Shown here one piece after another: positions 1-9,282 of a DNA stretch of 64,000 bases; position 1 is the stretch's first letter, and every line of letters begins with the position of its first letter. Source of the stretch: Paeniglutamicibacter cryotolerans (GTDB taxonomy: Bacteria; Actinomycetota; Actinomycetes; Actinomycetales; Micrococcaceae). The stretch covers positions 1,922,001 to 1,986,000 of the forward strand of contig NZ_JACHVS010000001.1 in the NCBI RefSeq assembly GCF_014190875.1, given 5' to 3'. Below the pieces are notes generated by a model, which saw only the letters and a list, made by a program, of their open reading frames with translations, was not told the DNA's origin and searched no databases. The position numbers were made by a program, and so were the translations under genes.

Positions 1-956
<956 letters not shown>

Positions 957-960
<4 letters not shown>

Positions 961-2147
961 TCCTTGGTGGTGTCCGGTGCGCCGAGGTATTCCAGCGCGG
1001 TCAGGGCCAGTGCGGCTGCCCCGTCGTGGATGGCCAGGTTGGCCGCGTCCCCGACGCAGTGCGCGGCGAATTCGGGTTGGTGGTTGGCTGCGGGGAAGCA
1101 GCCCAGGCCGATGTAGGGGTGGATCGCCGGGACCAGTTGGGAGACGTTGCCCATGTCGGTGGAGGCCCGGTTCATGGTGGCCTGCTCCGGGGGTGCGTCG
1201 AAGCTGCGCCCCAGCGAGATCGCGTGCCGGGTGTAGATGGCCAGCGCCCGCTCATCGGTGCGGAATTCGGAGTACGGCTCGGATTCGGGGGTGATCTCCA
1301 GGGCGCAGCCGGTGGCCAGTGCGCCGGCCTCGAAGCACTTGTTGACCCGCTCGTTCAGCGGTTCCAGTTCGGCGAGGGTTTCGGCACGCACGTACCAGCG
1401 TCCCGTGGTGGTTTCGGGGATCGCGTTCGGAGCCTCCCCGCCGCGGGTCTGCACGCCGTGGACGCGGGTTTCCTTCGGCAGCTGCTGGCGCAGCAGCCCG
1501 ATGGCCATCTGGGCGATGAGGAAGGCGTCGTTGGCGTTGACCCCCTGGTCCGGGTAGGCGGCCGCATGGGCCGACTTGCCCTTGTATTCCACGTGCTGGT
1601 GCGCCACCGCGAAGGGGTTGGCCACGGCGGAGTCCACCGGGCTGGGGTGGACCATCATGGCCAGGTCCAGCCCGGCGAAGGCACCGCGCTTGAGCATTTC
1701 GATCTTGCCGCCCCCGCCTTCCTCGGCGGGGGTTCCGTAGAGTTCGATGCGCAGGTCGTGTTCCTCGGCGAAGCCGGCCAGCGTGCAGGCCGCACCGACG
1801 GAGGCCGCGGTGATGATGTTGTGCCCGCAGGCGTGGCCCAGGCCCGGCAGCGCATCGTATTCGGCCATGAGCCCGATCCGGCGGGACCCGGTGCCGAACA
1901 CGGCGCGGAGGGCGGTGGGGAAGTCCAGGTAGTTGCGTTCCACGGTGAAGCCGCGGGCTTGGAGGAAGTCCGCGGTCCAGGCCGCGGCCCGGTGTTCCTG
2001 CCAGCCGAGTTCGGGGTGGGCGTGGATGGCTTCGGACAGGGCCACCAGTGCCGGGTGTTCGGCGCTGACGGCGCCCAAGACCCGCTCGTGGGCGGTGCCG
2101 GCGGACGGCGCCGATGGCACCTGCAGCGCTTCGGTCCTATCGGTCAT
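957..2147 (-). CDS. M20 family amidohydrolase/aminoacylase
   Basis: Metal-dependent peptidase-family M20 amidohydrolase of 396 residues, resembling the AbgB / aminobenzoyl-glutamate hydrolase branch. Visible are the metal-site region around residues 122-140 (MAEYDALPGLGHACGHN), the catalytic-glutamate segment GTPAEEGGGGK, and the dimerisation region in the middle (KGKSAHAAAYPDQGVNA). The family hydrolyses N-acyl or peptide bonds of small amino-acid conjugates; the substrate cannot be read from sequence. Its start lies 11 bp inside the end of the DUF1028 gene and its stop overlaps the aspA start. Placement directly before aspA suggests an N-acyl-aspartate or aspartyl substrate (inference). No damage seen. 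Confidence 0.88.
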
Positions 2148-2808
2148 CGCCGGGTACCCCGTATCCCTCGGAGAGCTGCGGTTCGAGCCCGCGGGTCACA
2201 TAGGCGTCGCGTTGGGGCATCCAGAGCTCCAGGATCCTGCCGAGTTCGGTGACCGGGTCCTCGTGCCAGTCCACGCGCAGGTCGGTATCGCGCCAGCCGT
2301 GTCCGGAGACCACCGACAAGCCGGCCGAATACACCGGTCCTGCTTCGCCTCCCGCGGCGATGGCCCCGCGCAGGCCCGCCAGCAGGCGCACCTCGAGTTC
2401 ACCCTCTGCCGCTTCGAAGGCATCGCAGGCGCCCTGCAACACGTCCGGGTTCGCCAGCATGTTCCCGGCGCTCACGCTGGCCGCACCGGAGCCGGCACCG
2501 AAGATGCCCAGCGTCCTGGAACCGTGGTAGACGGCCGAGGCCCCGGTGGAATCGAGCACCACGAGCTGGCGGAAATCGATGTCCGGCGCGGTGGCCACCA
2601 CCGCTTCCAGGGCCTGTGCCGCGTTGTCCCCGGCTTCGAGGCGGTCCAGCAGGGCCCGGCCCAGCCGCGGATCGGTGATGTTCTGCGAACTGACTGCCCC
2701 CACGCCGTCGCGCAGGTGGATGCACCTGGCCGCGACGGCGGGGGAGGAGGAGGAGACGGCCATGCCGAAGCGGCCGTGGCCGTCGGTGCCGGCGATGCTG
2801 AAGGTCAT
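2137..2808 (-). CDS. DUF1028 family Ntn-hydrolase-like protein
   Basis: 223 residues beginning MTFSIAG, the canonical N-terminus of DUF1028, followed by GRFGMAVSSSSPAVAARC. DUF1028 is related to Ntn hydrolases, has no generally established reaction, and is often found beside amidohydrolases and RidA proteins, as here. The start at 2808 is chosen on family conservation; a longer in-frame extension to 2856 would run into the RidA gene. It begins 2 bp after the RidA stop and its end overlaps the M20 start by 11 bp, so the three are surely co-translated. A role in deamination or hydrolysis of the same substrate is inference. Confidence 0.85.
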   Translation of the reverse strand: MTFSIAGTDGHGRFGMAVSSSSPAVAARCIHLRDGVGAVSSQNITDPRLGRALLDRLEAGDNAAQALEAVVATAPDIDFRQLVVLDSTGASAVYHGSRTLGIFGAGSGAASVSAGNMLANPDVLQGACDAFEAAEGELEVRLLAGLRGAIAAGGEAGPVYSAGLSVVSGHGWRDTDLRVDWHEDPVTELGRILELWMPQRDAYVTRGLEPQLSEGYGVPGDDR

Positions 2809-2810
2809 TA

Positions 2811-3224
2811 CTAGTCCTGTGAGAGTACGGCCGTGGCGTCGATTTCCACGAGCCATTCGGGGCGGGCCAGGGCGGTGACGACGATTCCGGTGGAGACCGG
2901 GAAGACGCCCTTGAGCCAGCGGCCCATGGTCCGGTAGACGGCCTCGCGGTAGCGCGGGTCGATCAGGTAGACGGTCACCTTCACGATGTCCTCCAGGGTG
3001 CCTCCGGCCTCCTCGAGCAGCATCTTGATATTGGCCATGGCCTTTTCGGCCTGCGCTTCCACATCCCCGATGCCCACCGATTCGCGGGTGTCCAGGTCCT
3101 GGCCGATCTGTCCGCGCAGGTAGACCACGCCGCCGGCGACGACGGCCTGGCAGAGGTCGTTGTCCAGGTTCTGCTCCGGGTAGGTTTCCTTGGTGTTGAA
3201 GGTCCGGATGCGGGTGTGCTTCAT
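2811..3224 (-). CDS. RidA/YjgF/YER057c family protein
   Basis: 137 residues from MKHTRIRTFN. RidA proteins hydrolyse reactive enamine/imine intermediates of amino-acid metabolism; this one has the typical length and the C-terminal segment VEIDATAVL. A ribosome-binding site (AAAGGAAG) sits at a normal distance before the ATG at 3224, which decides the start against a 190-codon extension. It is the first gene of the leftward operon RidA-DUF1028-M20-aspA, divergent from the LysR gene. Quenching 2-aminoacrylate-like intermediates of the pathway is a reasonable inference. It may be a specialised paralogue rather than the housekeeping RidA. Confidence 0.88.
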   Translation of the reverse strand: MKHTRIRTFNTKETYPEQNLDNDLCQAVVAGGVVYLRGQIGQDLDTRESVGIGDVEAQAEKAMANIKMLLEEAGGTLEDIVKVTVYLIDPRYREAVYRTMGRWLKGVFPVSTGIVVTALARPEWLVEIDATAVLSQD

Positions 3225-3362
3225 GTGCTCTTCCTTTACGCTGGCAGTCAAGGGGGGCCGACCATCGGGCCCGGGGCCGGTGGTGCCCCGACCCGCGTCG
3301 GTGTCTGCCTTACAGCATCCAACGGGCACTGGAATCTGTCTAACAGTTTTTTCCGGGATAAG

Positions 3363-3381
3363 GCATCTAATATTCAGATGC
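3363..3381. promoter_or_regulatory. Putative LysR operator GCATCT-N7-AGATGC
   Basis: Perfect 6-bp inverted repeat with a 7-bp AT-rich spacer in the 176-bp divergent region between the RidA operon and the LysR gene. It has the T-N11-A layout typical of LysR boxes. It lies just upstream of both possible LysR starts, so autoregulation and control of the operon are expected (inference). A second copy of the core GCATC-N9-GATGC lies at 12385-12403. Confidence 0.55.
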
Positions 3382-3400
3382 AATGGTTTATGCTCGGGGA

Positions 3401-4324
3401 ATGGATGTCACGTTAACCCAACTGCGGTATTTCAGCGAGGCTGCGGCACGCTTGTCGATGACCGGCGCGGCCGAACGGCTCAATGTCGCCCAGTCCGCGG
3501 TCTCCAGCGCCGTCGCCCAGCTCGAACGCCAGATCGGCTCGCAGTTCTTCATCCGGCAACGCTCCAAGGGCCTGGTCCTGACCCCGGCCGGCGAGCTCTT
3601 CCTGCGTGATGCCAAGGCGGTCCTGGCCCATGTCGAGGAGGCCATCGACCACGCCCGCGGGGAACAGACCACGATCACCGGAAGCGTGCGGCTGGCGTGT
3701 TTCAGCACGCTGGCACCCTTCCTGCTGCCGGGCCTGCTCAGCCGGCTGCGTGCCGATCATCCGGGCCTGGAACTGGAAGTGGTGGAGGCCGATGCCGCCG
3801 GGTGCTCCGCGGCGCTGCTGGGCGGACAAGTGGATCTGGCCCTGTGCTACGACCTGGGGCTTCCGGCCGAGGTCGCCGCCACTGCCGTCCATGGCGCCCG
3901 CCCCTACCTGGCCCTGCCGCCGGATCATCGTTTTGCCAGTCGCGCGGAGGTCGCGTTGGCGGAGATGCGCGATGAACCCTATGTCTTGTTGGATCTTCCG
4001 CATACCCGCGAACTGATGCTCTCGATCCTCGCGGACGCGGGACTGGAACCGAACGTGCGTTTCCAATCCCGAAGCTATGAGACGGTGCGCACCTTCGTGG
4101 CCAACGGGCACGGGTATTCCATCCTGCATCAGCGCCCGCACCACGATTTCACCTATGACGGGGGCCGGGTCGCCTCGGTGGCCATCAAGGGCAAGGTCCC
4201 TCAATTGCAGACGGTCATTGCCCGGCTGCGGACCCAACGGCCCACCGCACGCACGCGGGCCGTGGCCCAGGCGGTACGCCGGCAGGTCGCCGGGCTCCCG
4301 GCCGCGGAGCCGTCCGGGGCCTAG
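3401..4324 (+). CDS. LysR family transcriptional regulator
   Basis: 307 residues from MDVTLTQLRYF. An N-terminal winged HTH (residues about 3-60, AAERLNVAQSAVSSAVAQLE) is followed by a periplasmic-binding-like effector domain (about 90-295). The start at 3401 is set by alignment with LysR N-termini; its purine run GGGGA directly abuts the ATG, so a start at 3383 (six residues longer, without Shine-Dalgarno) cannot be excluded. It is divergent from the RidA/DUF1028/M20/aspA operon and probably controls it through the palindrome at 3363-3381. The effector is probably a pathway amino-acid derivative (inference). Confidence 0.9.
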   Translation: MDVTLTQLRYFSEAAARLSMTGAAERLNVAQSAVSSAVAQLERQIGSQFFIRQRSKGLVLTPAGELFLRDAKAVLAHVEEAIDHARGEQTTITGSVRLACFSTLAPFLLPGLLSRLRADHPGLELEVVEADAAGCSAALLGGQVDLALCYDLGLPAEVAATAVHGARPYLALPPDHRFASRAEVALAEMRDEPYVLLDLPHTRELMLSILADAGLEPNVRFQSRSYETVRTFVANGHGYSILHQRPHHDFTYDGGRVASVAIKGKVPQLQTVIARLRTQRPTARTRAVAQAVRRQVAGLPAAEPSGA

Positions 4325-4354
4325 CCGATCCGGGGGCCTGGCCGGTCCGCAGGA

Positions 4355-4960
4355 TCAGGCGGTGCAGGAAACGGCGATCCGCTCGAGCATGGATTCGATC
4401 AGCCGGCGCTGGCGGGATCCGCTCATGGCCCCGGGGTCGAGCATCGCGGTGATGTGCAGGCCCATCATGGTGTTGAGCAGCTCATCGGCGAACAGGTCCG
4501 GATCCGCCGTTCCCGGGCCATCACCCTCGGCCTGCGCCTGGGCCAGGCAGGTCATGATCGAGGCATGCCAGCAGGACAGTGCCTCGCGGCCCACGTGGCG
4601 CAGCGCCGCATCGGTTTGGGCCCGCTGCCAGAAGGACACCGCGACCTTGGCCTCCACGGTGGTCAGGTCCTCGGCCGGGATGATTTCCAGGCACAGTGCG
4701 AGCAGCGCGTCGAGGCCGCGCCGGCCCACCGTCGCCGCATCGATGCGCTCGTTGGTCCGTTCGCAGATCAGCTCGTAGGAGGCCAGCAGCAGTTCGTTCT
4801 TATTCGGGAAGTAGTGCGCCAGGACCCCGGGGGCCGCGTAGCCGCAGGCGCGGGCGATATCGCGCATGCTGGCGTTTTCGATGCCGCGTTCGGCAATGAG
4901 CTGCCAGGTGGTTTCGATGATGGCGCGGCGGCGTTCGGAATGGTCGACCAGGCGGGGCAT
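4355..4960 (-). CDS. TetR family transcriptional regulator
   Basis: 201 residues from MPRLVDHSERRRAII. The N-terminal HTH (about 8-55: ERGIENASMRDIARACG...LAHYFPNKNELL) is followed by a BetI/TetR_C_6-like ligand domain. The start at 4960 has AGAAGGA five bases upstream; an upstream ATG at 4984 is weaker. It lies tail-to-tail with the LysR gene and just downstream of the copper amine oxidase on the same strand, separated by two hairpins (4983-5045). Control of the amine oxidase or its neighbours is likely by position (inference). Confidence 0.88.
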   Translation of the reverse strand: MPRLVDHSERRRAIIETTWQLIAERGIENASMRDIARACGYAAPGVLAHYFPNKNELLLASYELICERTNERIDAATVGRRGLDALLALCLEIIPAEDLTTVEAKVAVSFWQRAQTDAALRHVGREALSCWHASIMTCLAQAQAEGDGPGTADPDLFADELLNTMMGLHITAMLDPGAMSGSRQRRLIESMLERIAVSCTA

Positions 4961-4982
4961 GGAATCCTTCTTCGGGGGATGC

Positions 4983-5045
4983 ACGGCGGGCAGGATCGCG
5001 TTGGACCCTGCCCGCCGTCACTGTACCACCGTGTGCTCCACGGTG
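4983..5045. terminator. Two inverted repeats downstream of amine oxidase
   Basis: A 12-bp inverted repeat (4983-4994 with 5007-5018) and a 7-bp one (5027-5033 CACCGTG with 5039-5045 CACGGTG) lie between the amine oxidase stop and the TetR start. Neither is followed by a T-tract on either strand. They could be attenuating hairpins or TetR operators rather than simple terminators. Confidence 0.4.
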
Positions 5046-5057
5046 CCGTGGGTGGTT

Positions 5058-7007
5058 TTAGCTTGCCTCGTGGCATCCGGTCGGGGCGCAGTGCCCGGCG
5101 GTGGAGGCGGGCAGGTTCAACGTCGGGTTCTCATCGAAGAAGCCGTGCGGCTTGAGCTTGAACCCGGTGGTGTCCACCGGCATGATCGGCCAGTCCTCGG
5201 GTCGCGGGAAGTGCGTGAGCCCGAAGGAATGCCACACCACGATGTCCTCGCCGTCGATTCCACGGTCCTGGGCGACGAATGCCGGCAGGCCGGCGCCGCC
5301 GGGGTGCTGGTTGACGAAGTCCCCGGCCGCATAGAGCTCGTCCTCGGCGAAGCGGGTCACCCACAGGTGGTGCCGGGCGAAGGCTGCACGGGCGGCGATG
5401 GAGGAATCGTCGGCCATGGCCAGGGTCGGCGCGTTTTCCGGGTAGAGCGTGTAGCCCACCGGCACATCCATCTTGTTCAGCGAGCCGGGGTTGCTGATGT
5501 GCCAGGCCCGGCCCACCGTCCCGTCCGCGTCGCGGATCGCCTGGGATTCGGTGGCCAGCACGTTGCGGCTCTGGGTGAACGCGTTGCCGTGCGGGTTTCC
5601 CGGCCCCTTGGGCAGGCGGACCAAATCCAGTTCCTCGACCCGGTTGGTGGTGCCGTCGATCATCATGTCCAGCCGGGCGCTGAACAGGTGCTGGTGGTAG
5701 GGGGCGCCGAGTCCGGGCGCGATTTCCGAAGCGTATTCATAGCCCTTGTGCGGCAGCGCGGCAGTGAACACGATGCCTGTGGCCTTGGCCTCGAACTCGA
5801 TGGTGCCATCGAGGTACAGGTACCAGTAGAAGCCGTAGTCGTAGTTGCCCACGGTGGTGAAGAAGGAGATCACCAGGCGGCGGTTGCGGCGGACCTCGTT
5901 GGAGTTGGCCCATTCATCGGTGTGCTTCCAGGCGATGCCGGCGTCTTCCTCGTGGATGCAGATGCCGTTGGGGATGGTGCGCGGGTTGCCGAAGTCATCG
6001 GCCACCACGGGGGAGAGGTAGGTGATTTCGCCCAGGCAGTCGCAGCCGAGCTTCAGCGAGTTGGCATCGCGTCCGACCAGGTATTCCCCGGAGTCGAAGT
6101 AGTTCTGCCAGCTGCGGTACGGGGCGGGGTCGCCGTAGGGCACGACCATTTCGGAGATGGCGGCGCGGTGGACCACCGGGCGGCGCCGGTTCTGGTGGGT
6201 GTGGTGCAGCTGGTGCAGGACTAGGCCCTCACGGGCATCGAAGCCCACGCGCAGGTCCCAGCCGAGCCAGGAGAGGTGGTTTCCCTCGAGGGTGAAGGAG
6301 GCGCCCTCGGGCTGGATGACGTCGATCGGCTTCATATCGGTGCGTAGTTCACCGTGGATGGCCGGGTCGTTGTAGTTGCCGTTGACCTCCGGGACCGGGA
6401 CCGGTCCGTCGTCGATCAGGTGGTTGACCCGGCGCTTTTCCACATCGACGAAGGCCACCAGCCCATCGATCGGGTGGGCCCAGGCATGGTCAGCCGGGTG
6501 GTCCTGGCGGAAGCCCAGCCCGCGCAGCAGGCGTTTGCCGGTCTCGTTTTCGTACTCGAAGACCCCGGCGGACAGCGGTGCCACCCGGACCTGGGCGGGG
6601 CTCAGGCCCCGGGACTCGAGGGCGGCGAGCCACCCCGGATCCACGGCGAGGATCTGTTCGATGATCTCGAACTCCTCCAGCAGCACCGGCAGCTGGCCCT
6701 CGGTGGCCGGGTCCAGCTCGCGGCTGCTCAGCACCGATCCGCTGCGCAGCGACACGGTGAGGTCCAGCGAGCGTGACAGCGCGGCGTCCCAGAGCATGAC
6801 GCGCACGCGCCGGTCCACATCGGTGCCGGGCTGCGGGTAGAGCAGTTCCTTGGCCGGTTCCAGCAGGCCGACGTAGGCGAAGCGGGTGGTGTCCTCCACC
6901 AGGCCCGCCGCATCGAGGATCGAACGCACCTGCTGGTATTCGACGCTGGTGAGTTGTTCCAGCGGGTGGGTGGTTTGCGTGGCGAGGTGGTCTGTCTGCA
7001 GAGTCAT
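5058..7007 (-). CDS. Copper amine oxidase (primary amine oxidase)
   Basis: Oxidises primary amines to aldehydes with release of ammonia and hydrogen peroxide, using copper and topaquinone. All key residues are visible in the 649-residue chain: catalytic base Asp305 (YFDSGEY), topaquinone precursor Tyr389 in GNYDYGFYW, copper ligands His438 and His440 (YHQHLF), and the third histidine near 593 ([10 protein letters not shown]). Length and motif positions match Arthrobacter phenylethylamine/histamine oxidases. A good ribosome site (GAGGAAG) precedes the ATG at 7007. The aldehyde dehydrogenase on the other side of the divergent region is a natural partner for the aldehyde product. Substrate (tyramine, phenylethylamine or histamine) cannot be decided from sequence. 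Confidence 0.95.
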   Translation of the reverse strand: MTLQTDHLATQTTHPLEQLTSVEYQQVRSILDAAGLVEDTTRFAYVGLLEPAKELLYPQPGTDVDRRVRVMLWDAALSRSLDLTVSLRSGSVLSSRELDPATEGQLPVLLEEFEIIEQILAVDPGWLAALESRGLSPAQVRVAPLSAGVFEYENETGKRLLRGLGFRQDHPADHAWAHPIDGLVAFVDVEKRRVNHLIDDGPVPVPEVNGNYNDPAIHGELRTDMKPIDVIQPEGASFTLEGNHLSWLGWDLRVGFDAREGLVLHQLHHTHQNRRRPVVHRAAISEMVVPYGDPAPYRSWQNYFDSGEYLVGRDANSLKLGCDCLGEITYLSPVVADDFGNPRTIPNGICIHEEDAGIAWKHTDEWANSNEVRRNRRLVISFFTTVGNYDYGFYWYLYLDGTIEFEAKATGIVFTAALPHKGYEYASEIAPGLGAPYHQHLFSARLDMMIDGTTNRVEELDLVRLPKGPGNPHGNAFTQSRNVLATESQAIRDADGTVGRAWHISNPGSLNKMDVPVGYTLYPENAPTLAMADDSSIAARAAFARHHLWVTRFAEDELYAAGDFVNQHPGGAGLPAFVAQDRGIDGEDIVVWHSFGLTHFPRPEDWPIMPVDTTGFKLKPHGFFDENPTLNLPASTAGHCAPTGCHEAS

Positions 7008-7058
7008 GGGGTCTTCCTCAAGCTGGCGTTTTGATGATACAACTGTTCAATCAACAAT

Positions 7059-7077
7059 GTGATGTTACCCAGATCAC
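7059..7077. promoter_or_regulatory. Inverted repeat GTGAT-N9-ATCAC in divergent promoter region
   Basis: This lies in the 128-bp AT-rich region between the amine oxidase and the divergent membrane-protein/aldehyde dehydrogenase pair. A related GTGAT-N4-ATCAC occurs at 12429-12442 upstream of the APC permease. It is a candidate operator only; the binding protein is unknown. Confidence 0.3.
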
Positions 7078-7135
7078 CGGCGTTCCGTAAAGGCCGTGGC
7101 GGAGATCGGGGTCGATGGAAGGGCCGGAACGTGAC

Positions 7136-7588
7136 ATGCGAAAGACCCTCAGCACCCACCCGCGGCGCCCCCGGATCCTGACGTTGGGCCTGTGCTGCAT
7201 CACCCTGGGGCTTGCCGGAGCACACCTGGCTGCCGCCTTCGAGGGGACCGGGGCCATGGCCGTGGTCATGGGCGTCATGGGCGTGTTCTGCCTGACCTGC
7301 CTTCCCTCCCTGCGTCATGCCGGGCACGGGGTGGAGCGCTCAGCCTTCCACCTGATGTTCATGTCCGCTGCCATGGCGGTGATCCACCTCGCCTGGATCA
7401 GCCTTCCCGGTGCGGGCGGACACCAACACGGCTCGGCACAGCAGCCCGGGGCGATGACCGCCCCGGGGGCAACGATGCTGCTGCTCATCGCCCTGGAACT
7501 CACCGCGCTCTTCCTGGCCTCGGCGGTGATCCGGATCAACCGGAATGCCCTCCGCCGGACCTCGCCATCACTGACCACCAACCACTGA
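7136..7588 (+). CDS. Small four-helix membrane protein of unknown function
   Basis: 150 residues with four predicted membrane segments (about 14-36, 38-56, 72-90 and 112-132) and short basic ends. The loop after helix 3 is glycine/histidine-rich (GAGGHQHGS). No family recognised. The start at 7136 has GGAA six bases upstream; an in-frame ATG at 7115 is an alternative. It is divergent from the amine oxidase and 31 bp before the aldehyde dehydrogenase, so probably its operon partner. A role in metal or amine handling is possible only by association. Confidence 0.65.
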   Translation: MRKTLSTHPRRPRILTLGLCCITLGLAGAHLAAAFEGTGAMAVVMGVMGVFCLTCLPSLRHAGHGVERSAFHLMFMSAAMAVIHLAWISLPGAGGHQHGSAQQPGAMTAPGATMLLLIALELTALFLASAVIRINRNALRRTSPSLTTNH

Positions 7589-7598
7589 CCACCAACCG
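7571..7598 (+). repeat. 14-bp tandem duplication at gene end
   Basis: Two adjacent copies of CTGACCACCAACC plus one base (7571-7584 and 7585-7598) span the 3' end and stop codon of the small membrane protein gene. This is a recent local duplication with little functional consequence. Confidence 0.7.
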
Positions 7599-7619
7599 CC
7601 GAAAACCACTGGAGTCGAA

Positions 7620-9107
7620 ATGACCAGCCAAACCCTGACCACCTGGGATGCCCGCGCCGATGCGCTCTCGATCGATGGACGGGCCTTCGTGGACGGCCGC
7701 CGTACGGGCGCCGCATCGAAGAAGACCCGCATCGTCACCAGCCCGATCGATGGCCGCGAACTCATCGCTCTCAGCGCCTGCGGGGCCGAGGATGTGGAGG
7801 TGGCTGTCGCCGCCGCACGCCGGGCCTTCGGCGCCTGGTCGCGCTCGGGCCCCGAATCGCGCAAGCACGTGCTGTTGGCGTGGGCCGCACTGCTGGAGGT
7901 CCATGCCGAGGAACTGGCGCTGCTCGAATCCCTGGACAGCGGCAAGCCGATCCTGCAAACCACCACGGTGGATGTGCCCGGTGCCATTTCCACGCTGCGC
8001 TGGTACGCCGAGGCCGTCGACAAGCAGCAGGGGGAGATGCCTGTGGTTCCGCCGGGTGCCACGGCCCTGGTGACCCGCGAGGCCCTGGGCGTGGTGGCGG
8101 CCATCGTGCCGTGGAACTTCCCGCTGGAAATCGCGATCTGGAAGCTGGCCCCCGCGCTGGCCTCGGGAAACACGGTGGTGCTCAAGCCCGCCGAGCAGAC
8201 CTCGCTGAGCATCCTGCGCGCAGCCGAGCTGGCCGCAGAAGCCGGCATGCCCGAGGGCGTGCTGAACATCGTCACCGGTTCCGGACGCGAAATCGGCGCT
8301 GCGCTCGCCCTGCACATGGACGTCGATGCGCTGACCTTCACCGGCTCCACCGCCGTGTCCCGGACCCTGCTCGAGGCTTCCGGGCGCAGCAACCTCAAAC
8401 GCCTGAGCCTGGAGGCCGGGGGCAAAAGCTCGAACCTGGTCTTCGCCGATGCGGCGGACCTCGCGCTGGCCGCCGAAAAGGCCGCCTTCGGTGCCTTCTA
8501 CAACCAGGGTCAGGTCTGCTCGTCCAACTCGCGCATCCTGGTCCAGCGCTCGGTCCACGACGAGTTCAAATCCCTGCTGGAGGAAGCGGCTCAGGCCTAC
8601 CTTCCGGCCGATCCGCTGGCCGGGCTCGGTGGAAACGGGGCGCTGATCTCCCGTGGCCACACCGATGACGTGGAGGGCTGGATCCACCGCGGCCGCAGCG
8701 AGGGGACGGTGCTCTTCGGTGGGGGCAGGTTGGATATCCGCGGATCGGACGCCTACCTGGAGCCGACGCTGCTCGGTGGCTTGGATGCCGGGCACGAGGT
8801 GCACCGTGAGGAGATCTTCGGCCCCGTCGCGGTCCTGCAGCCCTTCGATACCGAGGAGGAGGCAGTGGCCATGGCCAACGACACCGACTACGGGCTGGCC
8901 GCCTCGCTGTGGACCTCGGATCTGTCCAGGGCGCACCGGGTGGCCGGGGAGCTGGTCGCCGGCACCGTCTCGGTGAACACCGTCGATGCGCTGGGCAACT
9001 CCACGCCCTTTGGCGGCTTCAAGCAGTCGGGCTTCGGCCGTGACCTGTCCCTGCAGGCGTTCGATAACTACACCGCGGCGAAGACCACCTGGATCCAGTT
9101 CGGCTGA
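7620..9107 (+). CDS. Aldehyde dehydrogenase, PuuC-like
   Basis: NAD(P)+-dependent aldehyde dehydrogenase of 495 residues. The cofactor segment PWNFPLEIAIWKLAPAL (from about 164), general base Glu265 (LEAGGKSS) and nucleophile Cys300 (NQGQVCSSNS) are all present. The N-terminus (W..RA..L..DGRAFVDG) is typical of the gamma-glutamyl-gamma-aminobutyraldehyde dehydrogenase branch. It probably oxidises the aldehyde made by the divergent copper amine oxidase (inference). GGAG precedes the start. A terminator at 9121-9162 closes this transcript. Confidence 0.92.
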   Translation: MTSQTLTTWDARADALSIDGRAFVDGRRTGAASKKTRIVTSPIDGRELIALSACGAEDVEVAVAAARRAFGAWSRSGPESRKHVLLAWAALLEVHAEELALLESLDSGKPILQTTTVDVPGAISTLRWYAEAVDKQQGEMPVVPPGATALVTREALGVVAAIVPWNFPLEIAIWKLAPALASGNTVVLKPAEQTSLSILRAAELAAEAGMPEGVLNIVTGSGREIGAALALHMDVDALTFTGSTAVSRTLLEASGRSNLKRLSLEAGGKSSNLVFADAADLALAAEKAAFGAFYNQGQVCSSNSRILVQRSVHDEFKSLLEEAAQAYLPADPLAGLGGNGALISRGHTDDVEGWIHRGRSEGTVLFGGGRLDIRGSDAYLEPTLLGGLDAGHEVHREEIFGPVAVLQPFDTEEEAVAMANDTDYGLAASLWTSDLSRAHRVAGELVAGTVSVNTVDALGNSTPFGGFKQSGFGRDLSLQAFDNYTAAKTTWIQFG

Positions 9108-9120
9108 TCGGCTGCGCGGG

Positions 9121-9162
9121 TGTGCTCCGTCCGCCTGAGGTGGACGGAGCACATCTGTTTTT
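9121..9162 (+). terminator. Rho-independent terminator
   Basis: Perfect 12-bp stem (TGTGCTCCGTCC, 9121-9132, with 9142-9153), a 9-nt loop, then TCTGTTTTT. It ends the aldehyde dehydrogenase transcript 13 bp after the stop codon. Confidence 0.9.
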
Positions 9163-9164
9163 CC

Positions 9165-9201
9165 GATGCAGAGCATCATTTGATTCTGCTTTACGTGATG
9201 C
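9165..9201. promoter_or_regulatory. GATGC/GCATC half-site cluster upstream of NCS1 permease
   Basis: GATGC-AGA-GCATC (9165-9177) is followed by another GATGC at 9197-9201, giving GCATC-N19-GATGC, one helical turn longer than the GCATC-N9-GATGC sites at 3363 and 12385. It lies between the terminator and the permease start. Candidate site for the LysR at 3401 or a relative; inference only. Confidence 0.35.
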
Positions 9202-9282
9202 ACGTCATGGCCTTAACGTTTAATCCACGCCACAGCCCGGCATCGGAACCGATGCGGGCCGCCCCTCCCAGTCAGGAACGCC

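Noticed and set aside
4866..6224. 452-codon plus-strand frame
   Set aside because: Opposite the copper amine oxidase, which carries the topaquinone and copper motifs.
7536..9203. 555-codon minus-strand frame
   Set aside because: Opposite the aldehyde dehydrogenase with intact Glu265/Cys300; composition typical of an antisense shadow.
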